Source: Branchiostoma floridae (Eukaryota; Chordata; Leptocardii; Amphioxiformes; Branchiostomatidae). Taken from it: DNA of 64,000 bases. Of this stretch, positions 1-10,742 are shown piece after piece (the first letter of the stretch is position 1; every line of letters starts with the position of its first letter). The notes under the pieces are model-generated. The model saw only the letters and a program-made list of their open reading frames with translations, did no database searches and was not told the DNA's origin. The translations under genes and the position numbers were made by a program. The stretch is from contig NC_049986.1 of NCBI RefSeq assembly GCF_000003815.2, positions 22,553,976-22,617,975 of the forward strand, read 5' to 3'.

Positions 1-3000
1 ACTGGAAGGGACCCCCCACAAAGTGGTGCGTGACCACATACCGAACTCTGCAGAGGAGCTGGAGGTGCATGTGGGGAACATGGTGTTTGTAGCTGCACAG
101 GAGGAGGGATGGTGCAGTGTGTCGTTCAACAACAAGGTTTGTTTGTTTGTTTGTTTGTGCATGGAGGTGCATGTTGGGAACATGGTGTTTGTAGCTGCAC
201 AAGAGGAGGGATGGTGCAGTGTGTCGTTCAACAACAAGGTTTGTTTGTTTGTTTGTTTGTTTGTTTGTGTATGGAGGTCCATGTTGGGAACATGGTTTTT
301 GTAGCCGCTCAGAAGGAGGGCTGGTGCAGTGTGTCGTTCAACAACAAGGTTTGCTTGTTTGTTTCTTTGTTTGTTTGTGTATGGAGGTGCATGTTGGGAA
401 CATGGTGTTTGTAGCTGCACAGGAAGAAGGCTGGTGCAGTGTGTCGTTCAACAACAAGGTTTGTTTGTTTGTTTGTTTGTTTGTTGTGTATGGAGGTGCA
501 TGTTGGGAACATGGTGTTTGTAGCCGCTTGAAAGGAGGCTTGGTGCAGCATGTCTAATTTTCAACCTTTTGTTTTGCACTCTGTTTCTGTATCATTTGAT
601 TATTGGTTGGGCTCACAACAGAGTATCTTTGCAGCCATTAGGACTGTGTGGAGATGCAAAACGGAAAAATAGTGCAACTGCTTGCAATTAAGTATATAAT
701 ATGAAAATTTGAGGCCACATCTGCTTTATCAATGACACCTGACACTGTTTTCATAACAGTTGATTTTGTCTTAAACTTGTCTCCATTTTTATATCTTAAA
801 CTTGCATTTATAAATTCCAGGACTAAGAAATTTGTTTGGTGACTTGACGTCCAAAGTTGTTTTGAATCATCAGATGTGTGCAGGGGAAAATGTCTAAAAT
901 ATACAGTAGATTAAAGTTGAAGGAAACATTTGCTCATCAATATGTACAAATAACATTGTAGCAAACATGTAGCACCTGGTAATTAATATGCAAAGCTCTT
1001 TTCTAGGAAGTAATGCCAAACATATCTTTGACTAGCTTTCGTGAATATGGATGAGTGTGTTCTAGGAAGTAATGTCAATAATTTTACCAGGAAATGTTGA
1101 ATTACATGACTGTTAACATGGAAAGGTAAAGGTCAGGTTTTAGTCTCTGGGCCATGTCTGGGCGTGATGGGCGTTAGATTTTCGTGAAGATATGCTCAAA
1201 CCTCGTTTTAACCTGCTGACCTCATGATGATCAACAATGACCTTAAGGCCTGGGAAAAGAGATGTTGTGTTTGTTATTTGTGTCCTGAAAAAAATAGGGT
1301 CGGTAGGTTTCATAAAATTATAGGGATTATCTTTTTGTTAAATTTTTAAAGACTTTAATTTGGCCCAAACATAAATACAGTTCAACAGAGTAAAACTGAA
1401 TAGTATGTGGACAATAATGCTGTTATATTTTCAATGGTAAACTTAAATTTTTGCATAATGGTTACAATTTTTTTCAGGAATAAAACAGGAAACAAATTTT
1501 TTCCCTAGGCCTTCTGTATCTGTATCTGTATCTATATAGCCGGTATAACCGCCGTTCGGCGTAACACACCAGCTTCGCAGGCACGCGGCGTGGCAGCAGC
1601 TGGTTATATTACACCGAACAACCTGTCACACCTAACTTTAGCACATCTATCTGCAAGCGTTCTTTAAAGCTATCCAGAGAAGAGGCCCCTACTGTGCTTG
1701 GTGATAACAAATTCCACTCTATGATAGTTCTGGGAAAATACGAATTTTTGAACACATCAAACCTTAGGGGCAAAGGTTGTTGACACTGCAGGCCTTAGAA
1801 AGTGTGCCATTGTTTGAGATGTTTGTTTAAGATGATATAATTTCCCACAGATCGGGCTGGGCCTTAGAAAGTGCGCCATTGTCTGAGATGTTTACTTTAA
1901 TAAGATGATGTAATTTCCCACAGATCGGGCTGGTGCCTTAGAAAGTGTGCCATTGTCTGAGATGTTTGTTTAAGATGATATAATTTCCCACAGATCGGGC
2001 TGGGCCTTAGAAAGTGCGCCATTGTCTGAGATGTTTACTTTAATAAGATGATGTAATTTCCCACAGATCGGGCTGGTGCCTTAGAAAGTGTGCCATTGTT
2101 TGAGATGTTTGTTTAAGATGATGTAATTTCCCACAGATCGGGCTGGTGCCTTAGAAAGTGTGCCATTGTCTGAGATGTTTGTTTAAGATGATGTAATTTC
2201 CTACAGATCGGGCTGGGCCTTAGAAAGTGTGCCATTGTCTGAGATGTTTGTTTAAGATGATGTTATTTCCCACAGATCGGGCTGGGCCTTAGAAAGTGTG
2301 CCATTGTTTGAGATGTTTGTTTAAGATGATGTAATTTCCCACAGATCGGGCTGGGCCTTAGAAAGTGTGCCATTGTTTGAGATGTTTGTTTAAGATGATG
2401 TAATTTCCCACAGATCGGGCTGGGCCTTAGAAAGTGTACCATTGTTTGAGATGTTTGTTTAAGATGATGTAATTTCCTACAGATCGGGCTGGGCCTTAGA
2501 AATGGCACCATTGTTTGAGATGTTTGTTTAAGATGATGTAATTTCCCACAGATCGGGCTGGGCCTTAGAAAGTGTGCCATTGTTTGAGATGTTTGTTTAA
2601 GATGATATAATTTCCCACAGATCGGGCTGGTGCCTAGAAAGTGTGCCATTGTTTGAGATGTTTGTTTAAGATGATGTAATTTCTCACAGATCGGCTGGGC
2701 CTTAGAAAGTGTGCCATTGTCTGAGATGTTTGTCTAAGTTACTAGATGATGTAATTTACCACAGATCGGGCTGGTGCCTTAGAAAGTGTGCCATTGTCTG
2801 AGATGTTTGTTTAAGATGATGTAATTTCCCACAGATTGGGCTGGTGCCTTAGAAAGTGTGCCATTGTTTGAGATGTTTGTTTAAGATGATGTAATTTCCC
2901 ACAGATCGGGCGGGCCTTAGAAAGTGTGCTTTTGTTTGAGATGTTTGTTTAAGATGATGTAATGGTCTTGTATTTTCAATGTTAAACTTAAGTTTACTTT

Positions 3001-6000
3001 TTGCATGATAATAGTTACAAATCTTTTCAGGACTGAAACATGGAACAATTTTTCTCCCTAGGCCTTAAGGCCCTAGCGTGATGACTCACTGTGTGAAGCT
3101 GCACTTTAAGAAGTGCACCATTGTCTGAGATGTTTGTTTAAGATGATGTAATTCCCCACAGATCGGGCTGGGCCTTAGAAAGTGTGCCATTGTCTGAGAT
3201 GTTTGGTTAAGATGATGTAATTCCCCACAGATCGGGCTAGTGCCTAGAAAGTGTGCCATTGTTTGAGATGTTTGTTTAAGATGATGTAATTCCCCACAGA
3301 TCGGGCTGGTGCCAGCTGTCTGTCTGGAGGAGATGGAAGACAAGAGAGGGAAGGGGGTAGGTTCCGTCTGTAACCATACATTTTTGGCAAAGCTACCGTA
3401 ACACATGGTATTGTTGGATTCTGATGCAACTAATATTTTAGTCTCAATATGACACTATTTGTAGATACTGTAAATGCATTAATTTAAGTTAGCGGTGATT
3501 GAATTTTGCGTTAGCAGAATAAGGACTTTTTGCGATGGTTTTAAGTTTCCGGTTAAGCAGCCATCGCGAAAACCGCGAACAATAACCACCATGAAAGTTT
3601 CTACATTTACAGTATAACGATGTAAAGCTACTTCACCACTATTGTTAAACATTGTAGTATGATATTCAATTCATCTATATTCTGTGCATAGCCATCTCAC
3701 CAGCTGGAATTACCACAGCCCTACTCAAGACTGCCTCTCTGGCTGGAATTCCAGCTGCCCTATCCAACACTGATTTCCTGTCTATAAGTATAACATAGGT
3801 CATGGTTTGGGCAAAATTACAGCTATTGTAGAAAATCACCAGGAATGTTGCTGCAAGTTGTTTACCTCAGGGATAAGAGTCACACATTCGACATATCAAA
3901 GAACTTGCAGTGCTCTGTATGTATTACTATCTGGAGAACTGACAAAGATATAAATTTGCTGCAGCTATACATAATAATAATAATGTGATTATGGTAGAAA
4001 ATCAGACAGCACTCAGGTAATTCTAATTATATATAGTTACGTAGTATGAAGTAATAATTGGGGGACATAAGTCTTTTGTAGTAAATTTCATTTGGCTGTT
4101 ACTGCACCTTTTTCTACATATTAAGAACTATGAAAGTCTTTCCAATTTTCTGTCTGATACTATCAATCGCCTTTTATCCTTCTCCAGATCTGTGTTTTTT
4201 TTCTTTGTCTTTGCCTCTCTCAGTCTTTCCCTCACTCTCTATCTTTTGTTCTTGCTCTTCTCTTCTGCTCTGATTTCATCACTGTGCAGTTTTGGGGCAG
4301 ACTTGGGGATTTGTTCCACTGGTCTGGTAGAAAGGCAGGTTGAAAGTCATTCAAGTCACTGTTTCAGTAATATTGACTATGATTATCTGATGTGAATCTC
4401 AACACTTTTTCCTTAGTGTTTCCTTTCCTTGAAATTACAGTCTTCTGTTGAGTCAGACATTTAATCTCCTATAGTGCATTTTACAAGCCATTACACAGAT
4501 TTGAATTTCATGCTGTCCATTATTTAAAATAAACCAGAGATACCAGTCACTCAAACAACTGGATTAAATATCTAAATGGCCAGAAATTTTAGGTCTGTCT
4601 TTTTTCTGTTATTGGGATGATAACAAAAGACAGAAGTTTAATCCAGTTACTTGAGTAACTCAGACACCTGTTGTATCATGATATATATTACCTGGATGCC
4701 TAAACTTCGTTAACAAATCCTGTAATTATCAAATCAAACCAGTGCAACAATGATAATTTCCCCTTCCTACATTTTCAGGAAGAAGGCAGGATAAGAGACA
4801 GTAAGGTGCCGGAGCCCCCCCGGAGTAAACCCCCCCAGCCGCCCGTCCGCCCCGACCCCCCTGCCAGGCTACCCCCTCTGCTCATGCCCCCTAAGAAGGC
4901 GCTGCCGACACCCCCTGACGAGGATGCAGCTTTCCTACCCCCCTCTGCACCTCCGAAAAGGGCACCTCCACCTCTGCTCAGGGGGGTAGGTCATGTTTGT
5001 GCTACTAAATTGAGTAAAGTTTATAGTAACAGTTACAGTTTTACAGCTATTATGAAAATTATAGTATGATAATATAAATTTCTTAAGGTGTGAAACTGGT
5101 ATTTGACAGGCTGTTAAGGCTACACCAAATTAAGTTATTGGTTCTTAAACATTTTTATGTTAAATATTATAGCAAGAGAACATCATGATAACAAATTGCT
5201 GGGATGAAAACGTTTTCTAATTCTGTTCCCAGAATCTATGTGCACCAAAGGATTGTGAAAATGTACAATAATTTATTGAACATTTTGTACAGGTTTGAAT
5301 TATAAAGATAATGCTAGTACATTGGAATATCAGAATGAAAGCACAGTCTGAGAGGGAAGACTGTCCTTTGGTGCACATATATTTAGGGAACAGAATTAGA
5401 AAAAGTTTTCTTCCCAGTCATTTGTTTTCATTCATCTCCCCTTCTTGCCTGTGCTGTAGAATGACAACGGATTAATGTTGTACGAGACTGAGGAAGCTCC
5501 CATCTCTCCACCCGCTCGACCTCCGCCCCCAAGACCCCCTAGCCTGTCTGCGGACATGCCTGTCGTAGTGAAGGTTCACCACACGGACAGCTACACCGTC
5601 GCCATCAGGTCCAAGACAGGCGCGTCCTTACGCGACCTCACCGTCATGGTCGCCAACAAGTTTGAGATGTCTGAGGATGTTGTCACGCTATGGTAAGCAT
5701 CTTGTCCTGACTTTTGTAGCCTTTTTTCTGTGTTTTTCTTGAAATCTTACCTTAAATTTAGTGCTTTTAAATCTCCCAGTGTGTTTGGTGACATTGAGTA
5801 GCCAATTGGCTGTGCTATTTAGCTGATACAAGGTCTTAAAGACATTAGGCTTTGATTCCTGGCTAGATTTGTGTCCTTAATTGGGAAAGGCATTTTACAC
5901 GACTTTCCTAACTCCTACCAGGTGTAAAAATGGGTACCTGACTTTGGTTGGGGAGATAAGAGGTGGTGGAAGGAGAGAGATTGATTCCGCCTGCCAATAC

Positions 6001-7654
6001 CATGCCCTATAGCTAGACACAGCCCTAAAAAGGCACTATACCATTACCCCCTGTGCTCCCCAGGTACAAGAAGGAAGGAGATGAGGACATGACAGAGATA
6101 ACAAAAGATGATGACATGAGAGAGGCATGGTCCACGGTGAGGGAGGGGCAGCTGACTCTGTGGCTCAAGGACAGAAAGGTGGGGCAGTCATTAATCAGTA
6201 AATATCTTGAAGTTTGTAATTGTTTCACACATTGAGAATGCATGAAAAAAAGCTTAGTAATGGTCTTCTGTGATGGAAGGGCTTTGATTCTGTTGTTCAA
6301 GAAAGTGAAGGTTTAAAGTCATAGTCAAAGGTGTAGATATCATTTGGGTCATTTATCAATATTAGATTTTGAAGTGTCACCAACGACACCAACTACGCAC
6401 AATGCATCAAAAAGCAGTTACTCAAGCAACTGGAAATGAGTTTGGAAACGGTCAGACATTTCAAACAACATCCATTGTTTTTCGTCAGAGACACTGGAGG
6501 AATCTTGTTGGAGAGGGGTTTTATATCCTATATGTACATTGCTGTTCTTCAAATAGATCTCTCACTGTGTGAGGATGCAAATTGCTACACTTTTGAAGAC
6601 CTAAAATATAGGGAAGGGTGGAGGAGGATCATGGACATTCTTCAAACCTTTTTAACAGATGATGATTGATGAATATTAAGGTATTATAATTTCTGTTTGT
6701 AGGAGGATAAGGAGGGTGTGAGCCCGATGCAGTTCAGTAAAGTGGTGGCCCTGCATGACTACGAGGCCAGCGAGCCGGGCAATCTGTAAAGCACTAACAT
6801 TATTATCATTATTACTAATACCTAGTATGGTTTTCTATTGCTAGGATGATAAGGAAGGTGTGAGCCCGATGCAGTTCAGTAAGGTGGTGGCCCTGCATGA
6901 CTACGAGGCCAGCGAGCCGGGTGATCTGTATTATAATCACTGACATTATTATCATAATTACTAATACCTAGTATGTTTTTCTATCATTAGGATGATAAGG
7001 AAGGTGTGAGCCCAATGCAGTTCAGTAAGGTGGTGGCCCTGCATGACTACGAGGCCAGCGAGCCGGGCGATCTGGGCTTCATGGAGGGGGACGTCATCAC
7101 CATCATGTCACAAGGTGGGGAGGGATTTAGTTTTTTTTCTTACAATTTTTTGTTAGCTTTGGCCATACCAGTATGAATCTTTGTTTCTCGAATCAAATTT
7201 AAAGAGATATTATTAAGTTAATGCTATATTGAAAATTATCAACATGAAAACAGAGAGGAGGGGAAAGTCTAGCCTGGTATCCAGCCGCAATGTAGCTCCC
7301 GAGTCTCTTCTCTCCTCTTCGCAATTATTACTTTTCTCCAATCTGCTTTAGAGAATGTTTTGTTGCTCAATTGCAAAAAATGTCAAGAACAAAAAAAAAG
7401 AATTGGTGTGGTCTACACTAATGTTTTTGGTAAAATGTGTGTGCGTGTTTCTCTACCTCAGAATACAATAATGCAAGAATGGCTTGTGTTGATATTTGTG
7501 ACTATTAATGTGTCTTTTCTTTATGACGATTGAGATAAGTTAAACGTTAATTTATTTTCTGTCCCCCCCAGTAAATGAGGACTGGTTGGAAGGCCGCTCC
7601 AGGGGCAACGTGGGTATTTTCCCAGCAAGCTATGTGAAGCCTTGGGACAAGTGA
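1..7654 (+). CDS. NCF2: NCF2 (p67phox)-like NADPH oxidase activator, 3' part of gene
   Basis: Cytosolic activator of the phagocyte-type NADPH oxidase. Seven exons join in phase: 1-136 (enters from outside the window, codons start at base 2), 3300-3356, 4779-4985, 5460-5692, 6064-6178, 6991-7114, 7572-7654. Exons 1-2 give the first SH3 domain (ending FNNK then IGLVP, as in p67phox FNGQKGLVP). Exon 3 is a proline-rich linker. Exons 4-5 give a PB1 domain with the conserved lysine in strand 1 (VVVKVHH), the residue that in p67phox pairs with the acidic PB1 of p40phox; this argues for NCF2 over NOXA1. Exons 6-7 give the second SH3 (VVALHDYEASEPGDLGF, then VNEDWLEG, GIFPASYV). The N-terminal TPR/Rac-binding part lies upstream, outside the window. 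Stop TGA at 7652-7654; an overlapping GTGAGT could instead be a donor to a further exon. Family assignment is firm, the exact 3' end less so. Confidence 0.88.
137..557 (+). repeat. Tandem copies of the donor half of the NCF2 SH3-1 exon
   Basis: The last 76 bases of the exon ending at 136, plus its GT donor and a (GTTT)n stretch, are repeated with a period of about 110 bp. Copies lie at 163-238, 273-348, 383-458 and a degenerate one at 492-555. The coding sequence (GNMVFVAAQ, WCSVSFNNK) and the donor AAG-gtttg are kept in the first three. No copy is preceded by an AG acceptor, so none is a complete exon. Confidence 0.85.
1510..1775 (-). mobile_element. 3' end of a non-LTR retrotransposon (CR1/L2-like)
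   Basis: On the minus strand, roughly 1768-1604 reads as the extreme C-terminus typical of LINE reverse-transcriptase polyproteins (FPRTIIEWNLL, then SLDSFKERL), ending in TAA near 1604. It is followed by a GC-rich hairpin-like 3' UTR and a short (ACAGAT)n tail near 1515-1535. Everything upstream of the C-terminus is missing, as expected for a 5'-truncated insertion. The clade is a guess. Confidence 0.75.
1793..3299 (+). repeat. About 69-bp minisatellite containing the splice acceptor of an NCF2 exon
   Basis: Unit GCCTTAGAAAGTGTGCCATT...GATGATGTAATTTCCCACAG followed by ATCGGGCTGG. About 16 units run from 1793 to 2960 and further units from 3110 to 3299, interrupted by about 150 bp of other sequence. 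Each unit carries the pyrimidine tract, CAG acceptor and first 9-10 coding bases of the true exon that starts at 3300. I count 18 decoy acceptors before the real one. A decoy reads on into the repeat and reaches TGA after about a dozen codons. The long minus-strand open frames here only reflect the period being a multiple of three. Confidence 0.9.
3466..3614. mobile_element. MITE with TACTGTAAATGCA-type inverted ends
   Basis: The left end TACTGTAAATGCA is matched by the complement of its right end (CATTTACAGTA). The interior has GCG-rich repeats. A second, longer member is at 11329-11540. No coding capacity; a non-autonomous DNA element. Confidence 0.7.
4537..4668. mobile_element. Small palindromic element with CAACTGGATTAAA arms
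   Basis: Left arm CCAGTCACTCAAACAACTGG is an imperfect inverted match to the right arm around 4640-4665 (TTTAATCCAGTTACTTGAG). Related single arms occur near 6414 and 32350, so this is a dispersed family. No coding capacity. Confidence 0.5.
6703..6990 (+). pseudogene. Two partial copies of the NCF2 SH3-2 exon
   Basis: Upstream of the genuine exon at 6991-7114 lie two copies of its acceptor and first 28-29 codons. Copy 1 is at 6703-6786 after acceptor AG 6701-6702. Copy 2 is at 6845-6929 after AG 6843-6844. Both encode the EGVSPMQFSKVVALHDYEAS segment. Copy 1 ends in TAA directly after the repeat border; copy 2 ends in TGA a few codons on. Neither has a donor. If spliced in, each would remove the second SH3 domain, giving a shorter protein ending after PB1. 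Period about 143 bp. Confidence 0.85.
7161..7413. mobile_element. MITE of the GGCCACACCAAT-end family
   Basis: The left end reads GGCCATACCAGTATGAATC followed by TTTGTTTCTCG. The right end is AAGAATTGGTGTGGTC, an imperfect inverted match. Same family as the elements at 9239, 17090, 22802 and 23737. It sits in the last NCF2 intron. Confidence 0.55.
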
Positions 7655-9238
7655 GTGCACCTATCCCATCATGCAACAGCACCAAGAAGGCCTTTTCACC
7701 AACATCACTTGCCATACGACATAAAAACAGAATGGTATTAGATAGAACTGGTATTTTAAAACGAAATCATACTTTCAACAACTTTGTAGAGCAACACAAA
7801 TTGATATAGTAATAAAATACTAAAAAAAAAAGAAAAATAAGGAGCTGAACAATCAAGGCAGAGTACAGTCTGAATTTTTTTTAGCACTAATTTAATTGTA
7901 TATTGAGTTTTGGGTTTAGGAGGTAGTGGCAAGGGCTGTTCCCAGCTTTCGTTTGTTTTCTGGCCCAGTCTTTGTTTACTACCCCATGTTGGTAGTGGCA
8001 TATCTAGTTGGAGAAACTAGAGAAACCAGGGTTGGACAAGTCCACTAGTCCAGGGCAAGTGAAAGTGCTTATCGGGCAAGTGCATGTCCTTCCCTACTTG
8101 TCACAAGTAAGATTTTCCATAGAGAAATTTTTTTTATGCTTGTTACCTTTGTCAGTCACAGCATCAAGCAACACAGAAAAATAGAGCCAACAAAAAAAGA
8201 ATTCCATCGAAGGAATTGAAAATATTCATTGAAATGTCTGGAGGAAGTGAATAGTTCGTTCGGGCACGTAAATGTTCTTGCCCAATAGGACTTCTAGTGA
8301 ATTTCAGAACTGTCCAACCCTGGAAACGAAGCACTTCTCATCCCGATGTTCATGTTCACTTCTCAGGCCGCTACCAAAGGAAGGAATTTCCTGTGCCTGA
8401 TGTTCGTTTGCAACTGGCCCTTTCCTTCAAATGCTAACCCAAATCTTGAGTTTTGGAATGATGTGAACGCTTTTTCGCCTTTATCCATGGGGTAACTTTC
8501 AGACTGAGTGTATTTGAAAAACAAGGCAATGGACAGTGATTTAATTTTGAAAACATTGCAATTTAAACCAAGTGTTCAGTTTTATAAACAACGGATGTAC
8601 AATGTCATGTACATTGTAGGTTACCCTGCAGATAAAGCCTAAGACTTAGTCTAGCGTTATTGCTGTAACGTATTTGAGAAAGAATATGGAAAGATGTCAT
8701 GTATAAAGAGGAACGCTGCAAGCAGTATGTATATTTTATATAAACTGGTCCATAGAAAATATATATTATTTATGGCTATGGAGGATGTTTATATTTTGCA
8801 TATAGAGAATATTAGACAAGGTTGCACTACTTTCGATGTAGAATTCATGGTGTCAGAACTGTAAGTTATAACTTAAATGTTTAGAGTTACTGTTGTTGAA
8901 CAAAGTAAAGAATGGAGTCAGGTTGTTTAAGATGTGGTATTAAGATTAAGTATAATTATTATCTTTTATAAAGTAATCAATACTTGGAATTTTGATATTC
9001 AGATATTTGAAAGATGGGAAAGGCAATCATGTCAGACAAGGAGTAAGTAATGCATGTTAGTAAGCTATAATTGTGCAACCCAACCCATGCCCAATTATTA
9101 ATATCATCCATGTATGTTCTTACATGTACTGGTGCCGCAATTCATTATTTTTTGTATGAGATGGAAATTGAGCAAACTGGACATCAAAAAGAACCTTTAA
9201 TGGGACTTGATACTAGTAATAAAACCCTAAACAACTTA
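7655..9238. other. NCF2 3' flank, probable 3' UTR
   Basis: AT-rich sequence after the NCF2 stop with no gene I can support. AATAAA-type hexamers occur near 7811, but I cannot place the cleavage site. Confidence 0.4.
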
Positions 9239-9377
9239 GGCCACACCAGTTTCATTTGTTGCTTCCCTGACATATATAAAATTTTAACGAGAGAACGTCA
9301 TATGGATGTTTTCCTCCCAGCTTTCACTAAATTTTTTCCTTCAAATGTTCGAGAACTAAGGAAATAATGATGTGGCC
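9239..9377. mobile_element. MITE of the GGCCACACCAAT-end family
   Basis: GGCCACACCAGTTTCATTTG at the left end and an inverted, degenerate match ending TGATGTGGCC at the right. Lies between the convergent NCF2 and ODF2 genes. The rest of 9378-10590 is AT-rich and holds nothing else I recognise; it may contain the ODF2 3' UTR. Confidence 0.55.
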
Positions 9378-10596
9378 TAATATTGCATTTTTCTTTAGAA
9401 TCTAATATACAAAGAGACTACCACTGACATGGAAAGTTGCAAAAATAAACAGCAGAAACGCACACATAAGCCTGCAGTACTATATAACATATACATGTGA
9501 CAACATATTTATTTTGTAATGCACTGTCGTATACAACATCGGAACAGATCTTACTAAACATGCAAGAAGTATGCTCAAACTATGTCCAAATTTTTGTATA
9601 ACATGAAATACAAATAGCAAAGAAACAGTACAATGTCAACTGGCACACTGTAGATCTGATGATGTCACTATGTTTGCACAAACTTTGATACAATTCTTAA
9701 GAATATGAATAAATACATCATTCTACAAATATGTACATTGTTCCCTCTTTAATACCGAACTACTAGCTGCCTATTGGTCCTAGACACATAGAAAAACCTC
9801 CCTTAACTTCACTTGTTTAAGTTATATTTGGCATTGAGTGCAATATATTTGGCTTCGTGCAACGTTTTATGGACTGTGCAGAAGTGCCCCCTGTCTGTGG
9901 GTGAACAAACTGCACCAAGAACACCCTGCACATTTTTATGTCACTTGGAAGAACGACTCTATTTACAATAACAAAATGGTACGAAAAATGTGAAAACATT
10001 TCTTGTATCTAGATCTAATAAGAATTCATCTTTCATGAAAAAATGAAAAAAAGATGAGTTAGAAATGTCCTGTTTTGGGAGTAAATACATTTGGCCTGTC
10101 GCTTTACATGTATCTGACATTGACATACTCAGCAACATATTACTGTAAATGCTTTTCAATCTGAGTCTTTGACATCCCTTACTGACTGGCTAACTACTAA
10201 CAATAATCAGTGACCAAATGTTGACTTAGTTTGGAATATCAAATCAGTACAAAGTATTGACGTTTCGCTACGGTAAATAACTGTTGATGTCATATGTTAT
10301 GAATGACTTATGATGAATGAACTCTTCCATGTTGAAAAACTACACCAGTCACTTGATCCTTGTACTGTATGACATACAAATAATAGGTATAGTCTGAGTC
10401 AAGGAAAGAAAATTGATACAAGACAATTTGGCTGAACAGTCGGCCAAAGGTCTGTGCAAAAAAAATCTCTTGCTGAGTGTACATGTGCACACAACCAATT
10501 GCCATTTTCTTATGGAAGAGCACCGATTTGCGAAGTGATTAGAATTTCACACCATCAAGACAAACAGTTCTTAAGATGTCAGGAACTAAGAATTCA

Positions 10597-10690
10597 AGGC
10601 GTGCATCAAGAGATGGCTGTGCTGTAGGAGATCTGTAAGGTGAACTGGTAACAATAGAGTCTCCGAAGACATTGGCGTACAGTGACTCGA
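10597..10690 (-). repeat. Second copy of the ODF2 C-terminal tail, downstream of the stop
   Basis: On the minus strand 10683-10610 repeats the end of the last ODF2 exon (YANVFGDSIVTSSPYRSPTA versus YANVFGDTVLTSSPYRSPTA). The copy lacks the in-frame stop found in the real exon and stays open for about 28 more codons, to a TAA near 10548. It lies about 140 bp downstream of the true tail. It could be an alternative 3' end or a decayed duplicate; no acceptor is obvious. Confidence 0.7.
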
Positions 10691-10742
10691 GGGAGAAATC
10701 AAAGTTAAGACATAAGACGTGTGGAAGACTTCAAGGCATGCG

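Noticed and set aside
2263-3429. Minus-strand open frames made of 23-residue repeats (HFLRPSPICGKLHHLKQTSQT)
   Set aside because: Translation of the 69-bp minisatellite, whose length is a multiple of three; no start context, splice sites or family match.
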